The translations under genes and the position numbers were made by a program. A stretch of 59,545 bases of DNA, taken from positions 1 to 59,545 of the forward strand of contig NZ_QICN01000015.1 of the NCBI RefSeq assembly GCF_003201205.1, in the 5' to 3' direction. Shown one piece after another: positions 1 to 9,079 of the stretch. The notes below the pieces were generated by a model. That model was not told where the DNA came from, made no database searches, and worked only from the letters and a program-made list of their open reading frames with translations. The first letter of the stretch is position 1, and every line of letters starts with the position of its first letter. The DNA is from Sinimarinibacterium flocculans. GTDB lineage: Bacteria > Pseudomonadota > Gammaproteobacteria > Nevskiales > Nevskiaceae.

Positions 1-42
1 TTGGCGAAAATCCGCCGGGTACGGCGCTCGACTCTTGGGCAT
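1..42 (-). CDS. IS3-family transposase OrfA, N-terminal 14 residues (partial)
   Basis: The frame starts at ATG 42 and reads MPKSRAPYPADFRQ before the window ends. The MPKSR-PYP-EFR pattern is typical of the HTH OrfA of IS3-family elements. A short purine-rich stretch (GAGAGAAGGAG) precedes the ATG. The rest of the gene is outside the window. Confidence 0.6.
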   Translation of the reverse strand, partial: MPKSRAPYPADFRQ

Positions 43-95
43 ATCGGACTCCTTCTCTCAAAAGATCAGGTGTCCGCGAGAACGGGTCAACTCCA
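1..95 (-). mobile_element. IS3-like insertion sequence, left end (partial)
   Basis: On the minus strand the element appears to begin at 95 with TGGAGTTGACCCGTTCTCGC and runs out of the window to the left. A near-identical terminus, differing at a few positions, occurs at 59451 at the other end of the window. Just inside it an ATG opens a frame encoding MPKSRAPYPADFRQ, which resembles the start of IS3-family OrfA proteins. hsdR coding stops matching its family at exactly this point, which supports the boundary. Only the first 95 bases are visible, so the IS name cannot be given. Confidence 0.7.
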
Positions 96-1950
96 CCAGT
101 GCGTTTTGCAGCGCCCGGAAGATGCCGACGTAGTCGACGATCAGGCCGGACTCCTTGCCCGGTGCCACGCGGTTGGCGCGGGCGATGGTCTGCATGAGCG
201 TGTGCGCCCGCATGGGCTTGTCGAGATAGATCGTGGAACAGGTCGGCACGTCGAAGCCGGTGATCCACATGGCACACACGAACACCAGCCGCAGCGGGTC
301 GTTTTCGTCCTTGAACCTATCGTCCAGCTTGTCCTTGAGCATCCGCTGGCGATGAGGCGTGATGTCCAGGCCCCTCTTCTTCAGCTCCTCAACTTCGTTC
401 TGGCCCTGGCTGACGATGACGGCCATGTCCGTGGCTTCCATCACCGTGATGCGAGCAATCAGCACCTCTCGGTCGTCGCCCTTGGTCTGCGCCAACTCTG
501 CCTTGAGCCGTGCAATCTCATCCTTCCAGTGCGACCTCACCTTGTCGTACATCCGCACGGCGGTTGCCTTGTCGATGCAGACCATCATCGCCTTGCCGCG
601 ATAGCCACGGCCAGTGAAGTGCGCCACCACGTCCTTGGCGATGACCTCCAGCCGGTCCTCGCGGGTGATGATGTGGTACTCGCGGCCGAACTCCCGCTCC
701 AGTTTCTTCTCTTGGTCCTCGTCCAGCTCCGCGGATTCGAGCAGGGCTTCCAGGTCGCGGTTGAGGTCTTGGTTGGTGAGCTGCACCTCGGGGATGCGGT
801 TCTCGTAGTACAGCGGCACCGTGGCCCCGTCTTCGATGGACCGCACGAAGTCGTAGACACTCACGTACTCGCCGAAGACCTCGCGCGTGCGCTCGTCGTC
901 GCCCTTGATCAGCGGCGTGCCGGTGAAGCCGAGGAAGCCGGCATTGGGCAGCGCGTTGCGCATGTTGAGCGCGAAGATGTCGTACTGGCTGCGGTGTGCC
1001 TCGTCGGTAATGACGATCACGTCGGACCGATCGGAAAGCGGCGGGTATGCCTTGCCCGGCTCGTTCCGGAACTTCTGAATCAGCGTGAAGATGTAGCGCT
1101 CGTTGCCGCGCAGCAGTTCCTGCAGATGCTCGCCGCTGCTGGCCCGCACGTCCTCGCGTGCCGTGGCACCGGTGGCCTTGAAGGTCTTGCTGATCTGGTC
1201 GTCCAGTTCCTCGCGGTCGGTAACGATCACGAAGCTCCAGTTGCCCTTGAGCTTGCGCAGTACCTTCTGCGTGAAGAACACCATCGACAGGCTCTTGCCC
1301 GAGCCCTGCGTATGCCAGAAGACGCCCAGGCGCTTGCGCTCCTTCTCGTTGGACTCGCGCAGTTCCGCCAGCCGTGCGATGGCACGGTTCACGCCGAGGA
1401 ACTGGTGGTTCTTGGCCGTCTTCTTGATCAGGCCGCCACGGCCGGCCTCGAAGACGGTGAAGTTCTCCACGTAGTCCAGCAGCTTGGCCGGCGCAAGCAA
1501 GCCGCGCAGCGCGCGTTCCAGCGAAACCTTGCCGACCTCGGCTTCATCGTCCACCCGCTTCCAGTCGAAGAAGTGCTCCCAGGCACCGGTCAGCGTGCCG
1601 ATCTTGGTGTCCGCACCGTTGGACAGCAGGATGAAGGCGTTGGGATGGAAGAGCTGCGGGATGGACTGTCCGCGGTAATCGCGCAGGTTCTTGTCGAATG
1701 CGGTCTTGAGCGGCTCCGCCGGACGCTTCAGCTCGATGAACACCAGCGGCAGGCCGTTGATGAACGCCACCAGATCGCAGCGCCGCCGGTACATATCGCC
1801 CGCCACCCACATTTGCGAGGCGACGAAGTAGTCATTGTTGCCCGGCGTGTTCCAGTCGATCACGCGCAGCGTCTCGGTGGTCTGCCCGCCCTGCTCGTCC
1901 GGCACCGTCACCTTCACGCCGTCCTTGATCAGCGCGTAGACCTCGTGGTT
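96..1950 (-). pseudogene. hsdR: Type I restriction enzyme R subunit, central part (interrupted at both ends)
   Basis: This segment encodes the nuclease and motor core of HsdR, the ATP-driven DNA-translocating subunit of type I restriction systems. Visible motifs are the PD-(D/E)XK-like nuclease region (RRCDLVAFINGLPLVFIELKRP), Walker A (HTQGSGKS), the DEAH-box (ITDEAH), SF2 motif III (GFTGTP) and the late motif QTIARANR. The 5' part of the gene, about 102 codons, lies at 55465-55770, separated by the 53.5-kb transposon. The 3' part is cut at position 95 by an IS3-like element, so the frame ends in IS sequence. As it stands the gene cannot make a functional enzyme. Confidence 0.93.
1946..1950. 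repeat. Target-site duplication TGGTT, left copy
   Basis: The five bases directly outside the left inverted repeat are TGGTT. The same five bases directly follow the right inverted repeat at 55460-55464. A 5-bp duplication is the signature of Tn3-family transposition. Collapsing the two copies restores the hsdR reading frame as codons for V-N-A-N-H-E-V-Y. Confidence 0.93.
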
Positions 1951-1998
1951 GGGGTAATTCCACGGAAGCTCTTCTGAGACGCCAAACGCCCCTGTAAG
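1951..1998 (+). repeat. Left terminal inverted repeat (IRL) of the transposon
   Basis: It starts GGGGTAATTCCACGG and ends TAAG, giving a 48-bp repeat with the GGGG outer and TAAG inner signatures of Tn3-family ends. It matches the right end at 39 of 48 positions, including 27 consecutive bases (1960-1986 against 55424-55450). The mismatches are clustered at positions 3-4, 9, 37-41 and 44. Confidence 0.9.
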
Positions 1999-2041
1999 TA
2001 TCTGTATTTATAGAGATCCGTGGGTGCATTTGCTTCAGCGT

Positions 2042-3190
2042 TTATGCCAGCGTCACGATGAACTTCGGCTTGTCCCCCGCCTCGCGCTTCCAACGCTTTC
2101 CCCCGTGACTACGCCGCCGGGCCTCCCAGGTGACCAAGAACGTCTCTGCCAGCATCAAGCGTTGTACGTAGAGCCGCTCATCCTTGACCAACGCATCGTG
2201 CACTCGCACGTGCGCTGCAGCGTGCTTTCTGGCCACAGGATCTATAACTGCAAGAACGCCCTTCGCGTTCGCAATCGATAACCGGCCCCCAAGCCTTCGC
2301 TGAATGAACCTGGTTACGGCTGGAAATACCCCGTCATAGTCCCAGCCTTGAACTCGGTATTCGGAAATTGAGTCCAGATCGAAGTGGCATCCGACGAGAT
2401 CTTCCATTAGAAAAAGGCTACTCGCCTCTCGGATTTCCGTCGGAACACTCCGCCGCAGTTCCTTGTAGCGTAGCGAGAAGTACGCGTTGCTCTCGTTGGC
2501 CGGGTGATCCATCGGAATCCATAGCTTGGCTAAATGTGCCTTCTTGTAGGCAGTGGATCCCGGTGTGTGCTCGCCACAGAGATAGATACGTTTGCCGCGG
2601 CTCGTTCCTACCCGCCAGCAGACGTTGCACCAGCCAATTGGATGAATCGCTCCTTTTGGCTTTCGTTTCTCGCGGTGAAGAGAGTATCGATTGTATAGAT
2701 GCTGAAGCGCGTCTCCCGCTATTTGCCAAGCGCGCTGAACCCTTTCGGCGTCGACGGAATCGCGGTTGGCATAGCGATCAACCTGCAGTTCGCTTTCGAC
2801 AAATGCGCGATTCCTGCGAATCTCGCCGGGCTTGAACCGTGGGAAATTCTCGCGACTCTGGATGACCAGATCGGCGTACTTGTCGCCTTCGCGGCTGAGA
2901 AACTTGAGCACTTGTTCGATGTGGAACGCCGACTTCCACCTTGATGGGAACCGATCAGCGACTACACCGAACGCCGATTCGATGGTCTCGAAGCGGATGA
3001 GATTCTCATCATCTGGGTTGCGGGCCGCATACGCTGCCCACTTGCGGAGACGGTTTTCGACGATCGTCTTGTCGCAAAAGACTTTCAGTGCGCCATGCCA
3101 CAGCCTGTGGGCGGGAGTGCCCCGCGGATACGCACGCATCTCGATCCAAATGAGCGCAATCAATTCCTTCGTGGCCGGCGAATAGGTCAT
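2042..3190 (-). CDS. Hypothetical protein with a putative zinc-binding CxxC...CxxH motif
   Basis: The protein is 382 aa from ATG 3190; a TTG at 3220 would add ten residues. I do not recognise the family. It is rich in Trp, Arg and Lys. Near the middle it has CNVCWR followed about 13 residues later by CGEH, a spacing that suggests a small zinc-binding knuckle. No signal peptide or membrane segment is visible. It lies just inside the left transposon end, divergent from an AlpA-like HTH gene. That position suggests an accessory gene of the transposon or an older cargo gene, possibly regulated with its neighbour. Function is unknown. Confidence 0.7.
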   Translation of the reverse strand: MTYSPATKELIALIWIEMRAYPRGTPAHRLWHGALKVFCDKTIVENRLRKWAAYAARNPDDENLIRFETIESAFGVVADRFPSRWKSAFHIEQVLKFLSREGDKYADLVIQSRENFPRFKPGEIRRNRAFVESELQVDRYANRDSVDAERVQRAWQIAGDALQHLYNRYSLHREKRKPKGAIHPIGWCNVCWRVGTSRGKRIYLCGEHTPGSTAYKKAHLAKLWIPMDHPANESNAYFSLRYKELRRSVPTEIREASSLFLMEDLVGCHFDLDSISEYRVQGWDYDGVFPAVTRFIQRRLGGRLSIANAKGVLAVIDPVARKHAAAHVRVHDALVKDERLYVQRLMLAETFLVTWEARRRSHGGKRWKREAGDKPKFIVTLA

Positions 3191-3334
3191 GCAGGAGATG
3201 ATAAAACACTTTATTAACAATACTATATGACTTCAAGAGGGAATTTGAAATCTTACTGATCGCTACTCCTAGTTCTTCGGCAAGCTGGCTCCGAGTAGCT
3301 CGGCGTAACCGCTTGTGATCAGGAGAAATCGGCT

Positions 3335-3595
3335 GTGTCGGATGAGGTCCTGAAAATCCAGGAAGTCGCGGCTCTGTACAAGACGACACCTGGTGCGATC
3401 CGTGCGGCTCTCTGGCGCTTTCGCCACCACGGCACCGATCCTGGGATGCCGCTGCCGAGACTGGTTCGCCATCGCTCGGTTTGGCTGCGCAGCGCAGTCG
3501 ATGCACATCTCAAGTCCCTCGCAACGGTCCCGGCAGCGCCCGAAATGACTGTCGACGCTGCTACACCCGTCGTGCGACCCGGAGGTTCCCCATGA
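3335..3595 (+). CDS. Small AlpA/excisionase-like helix-turn-helix protein
   Basis: This is an 86-aa protein from a GTG start, with AGGAG about ten bases upstream. The N-terminal half (EVAALYKTTPGAIRAALWRF, then RLVRHRSVWLRSAVDAHL) has the layout of MerR-superfamily/AlpA-type winged HTH proteins, in which a helix-turn-helix is followed by an Arg-rich wing. Such proteins act as excisionases or local regulators. The C-terminal tail is Pro/Ala-rich. It is divergent from the 382-aa hypothetical gene and followed by a strong hairpin. Assignment is by pattern only. Confidence 0.6.
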   Translation: MSDEVLKIQEVAALYKTTPGAIRAALWRFRHHGTDPGMPLPRLVRHRSVWLRSAVDAHLKSLATVPAAPEMTVDAATPVVRPGGSP

Positions 3596-3647
3596 CGCCT
3601 TCCTAGAACATCGCCGCGTCATGATTGAGGGAGCCTGAAAACGCGAA

Positions 3648-3671
3648 AACCCAGGGTGGCGACCCTGGGTT
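3648..3671 (+). terminator. Strong hairpin, probable terminator between the HTH gene and tnpA
   Basis: A perfect 10-bp stem (AACCCAGGGT paired with ACCCTGGGTT) closes a 4-base GGCG loop, 52 bases after the stop of the AlpA-like gene. No long U-run follows, so it may be a weak intrinsic terminator or mainly shield tnpA from upstream transcription. Confidence 0.55.
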
Positions 3672-3858
3672 CTCTGACAGCGATTACCACCTACTTACGG
3701 TTCGATCGTGCGTCGTTTTCTCGGTCCGGTCAAGACCGAGGCCCCTTCAGAGAGCTTTTTTCATCGTCTTGAAGTGCGACGAGGGCCTTGCTCGGCCCGT
3801 CGCCGGGGGAAGCTATGGACGTGCAGGTATCGAGGCAGCCGAATGCGGAGCAATCCGC

Positions 3859-6834
3859 ATGAGACGCAAGTTTACAGAGTTGGAAATGGCGGAGCACTGG
3901 ACGCTGTCGCCTAAGGAAATGGAAATCCCGGCCGGAAAGTCCCGGATCACCAGGCTCGGCTACTTCGTACTGCTGAAGTATTTCCAGTACGAAAACTCAT
4001 TTCCCACCACCCGGCGCGACATCCCAACCGCAGTCGTCGAGGCCATCGGCGATCAGCTGTCGATCAATCCCGCGCTCTTTAGCGAGTACAGACTTGATGA
4101 TCGGACGGCTTCACGGCATCGATCCGCCATCCGAGAGCACCTTGGTGTCCGCGAGGCTACTAACCAGGATGGCCAGCCGCTGATCGATTGGCTCATCGCG
4201 GAGGTGCTCCCCCATACCTCAGACGATCCGACCGTCGAGGCGGAGGTCGACAAGTGGCTCAGGCGCAAAAAGATCGAATCGCCAAGCGATGAACGTATTA
4301 AGACCTACGTCGCAAGCGCAAAGAATAGCTTCGAAAAATCGCTGTACCAGCGCCTGTTGAACGCGCTTCCTGAGGAATGCCTCAATGCCATCGACGCAAT
4401 GCTGCAACTGTCTGACCCGGAGCTGATCGACGGTCAGGGGCCGGACACAGCCGAGATGCCCGACGGTGAAACCGCCCCATTGACCTTCCACCAGATTAAG
4501 AGCGATCCAGGTAGAGCCAGCCTGGAATCGGTCTTTCGCGAGGTCGCCAAGCTCAACAGCATCAAGTGCCTGATGATTCCGGATGCCCCCTGGCTGGCGA
4601 TTCCTCCGCGCGAGCTCGAAGTGCTCAAGCGCCGGACGTCCTCGTACGACTCAAGCGAGTTGCGGCAGCTAACATCGCCGGCCAGGTATGTCTTGGTCGC
4701 CGTCTACTGCTGGCTCCGTCGGCGGGAAATCCTGGATGGATTTGTCGAGCTGCTTGTCAGCCTCATTCACCGTATCGATGTTCGCGCCGAACGCAGAGTC
4801 GAGAAGGAACTGCTCAACGACTTCAAGCGTGTTCGCGGTAAGTCACAGATGCTGTTCAAGATCGCCGAACTCTCCGTCGAAAACCCGGACGGCGTGATCT
4901 CAGATGTCATCTTCCCGATCGTGCCCAAGGACTCGCTTGACGCTGTGGTTAAGGAGTTCAAGTCCGGCGGCCCGGCATTCCGTACCATCGTGCATAAGGT
5001 GATGCGCAACTCCTACAGCAATCACTATCGCCAGATGCTGCCGCGGATGTTGGACAACCTGGTCTTCCGTTCAAACAACACTCTGCATCAGCCGGTCATC
5101 GAGGCACTGGAGATCCTCAGGACATACCGCAATGACCGCTTCCAGTATTTTCCTGACCACGTTGACCTGCGGCTCGAAAGCGTCGTCCCGGCCAAATGGC
5201 GCGATGTTGTTCTCGAAGAAGGAAAGGACGGCAACGAGCGCATCAATCGCATCAACTACGAAATCTGCGTGCTTCAGTCTCTCAGAATCCAGTTGCGTTG
5301 CAGGGAGATTTGGGTTGAAGGCGCAAGGAAGTACGGTAATCCGGACGAAGACCTGCCGAGTGATTTCAACGAACGACGAGCCGACTACTACGCCGACCTG
5401 GATTTGCCGAGCGAATCAAATGACTTCATCAACAAGATTCGCCTGGAGATGGCGGAGGCATTGCAGCAGCTCAACGACGACCTGCCTCGTAATCGATACG
5501 TGAAGCTGCGTGAGGTCGGTATGAACAGGATCGCTTTGGAACCTCTTGATGAGCAGAAAGAGCCAGAGAATCTTCACGCATTGAAGATTGAAATCAACAA
5601 GAAGTGGCCGGCGACAGGCCTGCTCGACATCTTGAAGGAGACCGAGTTCAGAGTTGGAGTGACGGACTGTTTCAAGACCGCTGCGAGCCGCGAGGCCTTG
5701 GAGAAGCCCGCTCTCCAGCGACGACTTCTGTTGTCTCTCTATGGCCTGGGTACGAATACTGGGCTCAAAAGAGTGGTGACCAGCGAGATTCCGGAAAGCT
5801 ACAAAGACCTCGTCTACGCGAAACGCCGCTACATCACGAGAGAGTTCCTTCGCAACGCGATCGGCAAGGTGGTCAACGCGACATTCGCAGCGCGGGATCC
5901 GGAGATCTGGGGAGAAGGCACTACTGCGTGCGCATCGGATTCGAAGAAGTTCGGCAGCTGGGATCAGAATCTCATGACCGAATGGCATATCCGCTACGGC
6001 GGCCGTGGCGTGATGATCTACTGGCACGTGGAGCGCAAGTCGGTTTGCATCTACTCCCAGCTGAAGAAGTGCTCGTCATCGGAGGTGGCAGCGATGATGG
6101 AAGGCGTCCTGCGGCATTGCTCGGACATGGAGGTCGAGAAGAACTACGTCGATAGCCATGGGCAAAGCGCGGTCGGATTTGCCTTCTCGCGGTTGCTCGG
6201 TTTTGAACTGCTGCCGCGGCTGAAGGCAATCAGCAAGCAGCGGCTTTATCTGCCTGGCCCTGGCACGGCTGCGAACTATCCGAAGCTGGCCCCGATCCTG
6301 GCGCGGTCGATTGATTGGGGACTCATCGCTCAGCAGTATGACGAGATGGTACGGTTTGCTTCGGCGATGTCCAATGGGGTCGACGCGGAGTCGGTGCTGC
6401 GCCGGTTCACTCGGGAAAATGCTCAGCACCCCACCTACCGGGCTCTCCAGCAGCTGGGCCTGGCGGCAAAGACCATTTTCCTCTGCCGCTACCTGAACAG
6501 CCTGACGTTGCGTCAGGAGATCCACGAAGGTCTTAACGTGGTCGAGAACTGGAACTCGGCCAACAGCTTCATTTTTTACGGCAAGAGCGGCGAAGTCGCG
6601 ACCAATCGCCTAGAGGATCAGGAACTGTCCGTCCTGTGTCTGCATCTGCTGCAATCGTCCCTGGTGTACGTCAACACGCTGATGATCCAGCGCGTCCTTC
6701 GCGAGAAGCAGTGGCGGCGGCGCCTCAAGCCCGAAGACCTTCGTGCGCTGACCCCGCTGATCTATCTTCACGTGAACCCCTATGGCGAGTTCAAGCTCGA
6801 TATGGGAGACCGCATTCAGATCGAGAGCATGTAG
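3859..6834 (+). CDS. tnpA: Tn3-family transposase TnpA
   Basis: TnpA binds the terminal repeats and catalyses replicative transposition. From ATG 3859 the protein is 991 aa, normal for the family; the frame stays open further upstream but without family similarity. The N-terminal part ([24 protein letters not shown]) is the DUF4158 DNA-binding region. The C-terminal half is the DDE_Tnp_Tn3 catalytic domain, with acidic residues in [21 protein letters not shown] and [12 protein letters not shown]. The motif [20 protein letters not shown] is highly characteristic. The gene reads inward from the left end. No frameshift or stop is seen, so it appears intact. Confidence 0.97.
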   Translation: MRRKFTELEMAEHWTLSPKEMEIPAGKSRITRLGYFVLLKYFQYENSFPTTRRDIPTAVVEAIGDQLSINPALFSEYRLDDRTASRHRSAIREHLGVREATNQDGQPLIDWLIAEVLPHTSDDPTVEAEVDKWLRRKKIESPSDERIKTYVASAKNSFEKSLYQRLLNALPEECLNAIDAMLQLSDPELIDGQGPDTAEMPDGETAPLTFHQIKSDPGRASLESVFREVAKLNSIKCLMIPDAPWLAIPPRELEVLKRRTSSYDSSELRQLTSPARYVLVAVYCWLRRREILDGFVELLVSLIHRIDVRAERRVEKELLNDFKRVRGKSQMLFKIAELSVENPDGVISDVIFPIVPKDSLDAVVKEFKSGGPAFRTIVHKVMRNSYSNHYRQMLPRMLDNLVFRSNNTLHQPVIEALEILRTYRNDRFQYFPDHVDLRLESVVPAKWRDVVLEEGKDGNERINRINYEICVLQSLRIQLRCREIWVEGARKYGNPDEDLPSDFNERRADYYADLDLPSESNDFINKIRLEMAEALQQLNDDLPRNRYVKLREVGMNRIALEPLDEQKEPENLHALKIEINKKWPATGLLDILKETEFRVGVTDCFKTAASREALEKPALQRRLLLSLYGLGTNTGLKRVVTSEIPESYKDLVYAKRRYITREFLRNAIGKVVNATFAARDPEIWGEGTTACASDSKKFGSWDQNLMTEWHIRYGGRGVMIYWHVERKSVCIYSQLKKCSSSEVAAMMEGVLRHCSDMEVEKNYVDSHGQSAVGFAFSRLLGFELLPRLKAISKQRLYLPGPGTAANYPKLAPILARSIDWGLIAQQYDEMVRFASAMSNGVDAESVLRRFTRENAQHPTYRALQQLGLAAKTIFLCRYLNSLTLRQEIHEGLNVVENWNSANSFIFYGKSGEVATNRLEDQELSVLCLHLLQSSLVYVNTLMIQRVLREKQWRRRLKPEDLRALTPLIYLHVNPYGEFKLDMGDRIQIESM

Positions 6835-6840
6835 AAATCT

Positions 6841-6868
6841 GGCGCTGCCCGATTAGTTGGGCATCGCC
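6841..6868 (+). terminator. Hairpin downstream of tnpA
   Basis: An imperfect stem (GGCGCTGCCC against GGGCATCGCC, 9 of 10 pairs) with an 8-base loop begins six bases after the tnpA stop codon. There is no U-tract, so termination is inferred from position and stem strength. Confidence 0.4.
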
Positions 6869-7140
6869 AGCCTGAATCGCCAAAGTGGCAGTTGCTCACT
6901 TCGATAGCCCTCGGGGATCACCGCAGCAAGATTCCCGGGGGCACCGGGAGGTGCTAAAGGGCTAATCGATAACTAGGCGGAATTTGTTGCGCTCGCTGTA
7001 TGGGTAGTAGCACCAACTTGAGCGGAATCATGGATGGCTACTTGGTTTATGCATCTCGCCCTGCTTTTGGCAGACGCACACGCGAAAAGCTAACGCACTC
7101 CTTGCTGCGACACGCCCCTCTTCGCGGCGCGCACGTGCCG

Positions 7141-7221
7141 GACTCGATTGTGGACGGCGGGTGCAGCTTCTCCCGGCGCTTGGCGTAATCGGGGATCGGC
7201 CAGCTCTTTGAGAATCGGGGT
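7141..7221 (-). pseudogene. C-terminal fragment of a MerR-family metal regulator (remnant A)
   Basis: On the minus strand the peptide PILKELADPRLRQAPG reads like the last residues of CadR/PbrR-type regulators, where CxILxEL follows the metal-binding cysteines. No helix-turn-helix or coiled coil is found upstream. The cysteine is replaced by proline. It is a short decayed fragment. Confidence 0.4.
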
Positions 7222-7290
7222 AGCCGTCAAGTAAGGCGATTTCTCAACGCAAAGCTTTCGTGGCCGAAGACCCCAATTTCCGCACCCGCC

Positions 7291-7400
7291 TCAGTCGTGG
7301 ACTGCGGCTGCGGCTTCCACCCGTGACGGGCATGCCCGCGGATCGGACAGCTCTTTGAGAATCGCGCAGTCCTTCGTGGCCAGCGGGCTGGCGCACCGGC
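7291..7400 (-). pseudogene. C-terminal fragment of a CadR/PbrR-type MerR regulator (remnant B)
   Basis: The minus strand encodes TKDCAILKELSDPRACPSRV and stops shortly after. It closely resembles the C-terminus of the intact CadR-like protein at 50621-51130, which has TKDCAILQELSGTRARASRI. The DNA-binding and dimerisation parts are absent. Together with remnant A it indicates two tandem, decayed copies of such a regulator tail. Confidence 0.5.
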
Positions 7401-7564
7401 TGCGGATGTTTTGAGTTCTAACCGTAGCGCACGAAGCGACCGGATGTGGGTGAGAACGTGCTGTGGTGGGCAGTTTCTGCATTCATCGGACTTTGCCGAG
7501 ATGAGGTACACGTTGCCCGCGACCTATACCCGGTAGACCGGTGGGTCGAACCAGATGGCCGGCG

Positions 7565-8050
7565 TCAGTGCGCATGCGCGTCCTCCGCCGCGGGCCAGTC
7601 ACCATGGCGCGCGAACACCTGCGTGTGTCCCGTCTCGTCGAACAGCAGCACCTCGTAGGGATCGCGACGTGCGCCGACCTCCATGCCGGGCGAACCGATC
7701 GGCATGCCGGGCACGGCGATCCCCTTGGCCTTCGGCTTGTCCGCGAGCAGGCGCCGGATGTCCTCGGCCGGCACGTGGCCTTCGACCAGATAACCGTCGA
7801 CGACGGCCGTGTGGCAGGAACCGAGCTCGGCGGGCACGCCCAGCCGCGCTCGGACGGGCGCCAGATCGCGCTGCGCCTCGACCCGCGTCGCAAACCCGTT
7901 CGCCTTCAGGTGTTCGACCCAGACGGAACAGCAGTTGCAGGTCGGGCTCTTGTAGACGGTGATGACCGGCGCGCCCTCGGGCGTCGACCTCGAGCAAGCG
8001 GCGGCCAGCAGAACGATCAGGCCGAATGCAGTGAAAGCGATGGTATGCAT
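7565..8050 (-). CDS. DUF411 metal-binding (lipo)protein, copper cassette 1
   Basis: The 161-aa protein has an N-terminal hydrophobic segment ending LLAAACSRS, which fits a lipoprotein signal with lipobox LAAAC, so it is probably periplasmic and membrane-anchored. The mature part is a DUF411 domain: YKSPTCNCCSVWVEHL carries the CxCC metal-binding motif, followed by GSCHTAVVDGYLVEGHVP and AVPGMPIGSPGME. DUF411 proteins occur in copper and other metal-resistance operons and are thought to bind metal; the exact role is not established. It is the last gene of cassette 1, four bases after the cyclase fusion and with an SD of CAGGAG. The C-terminus is His-rich. The counterpart in cassette 2 is at 31461. 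Confidence 0.85.
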   Translation of the reverse strand: MHTIAFTAFGLIVLLAAACSRSTPEGAPVITVYKSPTCNCCSVWVEHLKANGFATRVEAQRDLAPVRARLGVPAELGSCHTAVVDGYLVEGHVPAEDIRRLLADKPKAKGIAVPGMPIGSPGMEVGARRDPYEVLLFDETGHTQVFARHGDWPAAEDAHAH

Positions 8051-8053
8051 GAA

Positions 8054-9079
8054 TCAACTCCTGCAGTCCTGACACACGTCGGCAGCCAAGCTGCCGTCCG
8101 CCGCCACGTAGACGGAGACGGGCTCCTGCCAACCCTTCAGCAGCTGTTGCTCCGGCAGCGCGACGAACCGGGCGGCGAGATCCGGATCGGTGTACCAGGC
8201 CTCGCTGACGATGCGATAGGTCGCGACGATGCCGCCCGGCGGCGCCAGCTTGAGAATGCGCGCCGCGGCGTTGACGCTCGGACCAATGAACGACAGCCCG
8301 CGGCGCTCGACGGCGCCGACGTGGCCGACCACCAGCGGCCCGGCATCGAGCGCGAAGCGCGCCTGCGGCAATTCCGGCAGTTCGCGCCGCCGTGCGTTCA
8401 GCGCGGTGCGCAGATTGAACGCTGCCGGCAGCGCCTCGCCGACGCCGGCGAAGTACAGCATCGCGCCGTCGCCCTCGAAGTCGTGCACGTCGCCGCAGTG
8501 CTGCACGGCGACATCGACGACGATTTCCATGAAGGCCTGGACCAGGCCCAGCATTTCCTCCGGGCTGTGCATGAACAGCAACTGCGTCGAATCGACCATG
8601 TCGACGAACAGCACCGCCATGTCGCGTCGCGCCGGCAGCTGCTCTCCGGCGAGGAACGCACTTTCGGCAATCAGGCTGCCGCCCGTTGCGCCGGTGGCCT
8701 GGCGCGGCGGCGGGATCCACGTGGTGATCCGACGAGCGTCATCGGGATGAATCGGCGCGCGCGGAAAATCCGCCGCTTCCCACGCCGGCAGCCCGCCCGT
8801 CAGCACGGCGACGTCGGTGTAGCCCGCAGCTTCGAGCCAGCGCGCCGCGCGCGTGCTCGACGCCTGTCCCGAGCACAGGCAATAGGCGACGACCGGCGTT
8901 TCCCTTGGCACATCCGGAATCTGCGGTTCCGGGACGTCGAGCAGCAGCGGAATCGCACCGGCGATTCCCGACGGATGGCGACGGAACGCTTCCGGACGCC
9001 GCACATCGAGCACGAGCACGGGCTCGGCAGCGTCGAGGCGCCCTTTGAGCTCGTCGGGGCTGGTGCGGCGCAGACTCAT
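8054..9079 (-). CDS. Rhodanese-class III adenylate/guanylate cyclase fusion protein
   Basis: The protein is 341 aa. Residues ~1-110 form a rhodanese domain (VLVLDVRRPEAFRRHPSG, then VVAYCLCSGQASS with the catalytic-loop cysteine). Residues ~150-330 form a class III nucleotidyl cyclase domain: AVLFVDMVDSTQLLF and HDFEGDGAMLYF carry the two metal-binding aspartates, and FIGPSVNAAARI carries the transition-state Asn/Arg. No membrane segment or signal peptide is seen, so it is cytoplasmic. It overlaps the upstream methyltransferase by ATGA, implying translational coupling. I infer a sulfur- or redox-linked cyclic nucleotide signal within a copper operon. No cyclic-nucleotide receptor gene is seen nearby. 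Cassette 2 lacks this gene. Confidence 0.9.
   Translation of the reverse strand: MSLRRTSPDELKGRLDAAEPVLVLDVRRPEAFRRHPSGIAGAIPLLLDVPEPQIPDVPRETPVVAYCLCSGQASSTRAARWLEAAGYTDVAVLTGGLPAWEAADFPRAPIHPDDARRITTWIPPPRQATGATGGSLIAESAFLAGEQLPARRDMAVLFVDMVDSTQLLFMHSPEEMLGLVQAFMEIVVDVAVQHCGDVHDFEGDGAMLYFAGVGEALPAAFNLRTALNARRRELPELPQARFALDAGPLVVGHVGAVERRGLSFIGPSVNAAARILKLAPPGGIVATYRIVSEAWYTDPDLAARFVALPEQQLLKGWQEPVSVYVAADGSLAADVCQDCRS

Larger units (their letters stand above)
6869..7564. other. Gene-free stretch with decayed regulator fragments
   Basis: About 700 bases separate tnpA from copper cassette 1 and hold no intact gene. The only coding traces are two C-terminal fragments of MerR-type regulators on the minus strand (listed separately). 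The rest shows no clear repeat, RNA or promoter. It looks like a junction between the transposition module and cargo. Confidence 0.5.

Noticed and set aside
1-1977. 658-codon open frame on the plus strand
   Set aside because: It lies antisense to hsdR, whose minus-strand frame has clear helicase motifs. Long antisense frames are expected in GC-rich DNA.
3240-3330. Minus-strand peptide RSQLAEELGVAISKISN resembling a helix-turn-helix
   Set aside because: It is in a different frame from the 382-aa gene, has no start, and overlaps the divergent promoter region. It could be a decayed regulator, but the evidence is too short.
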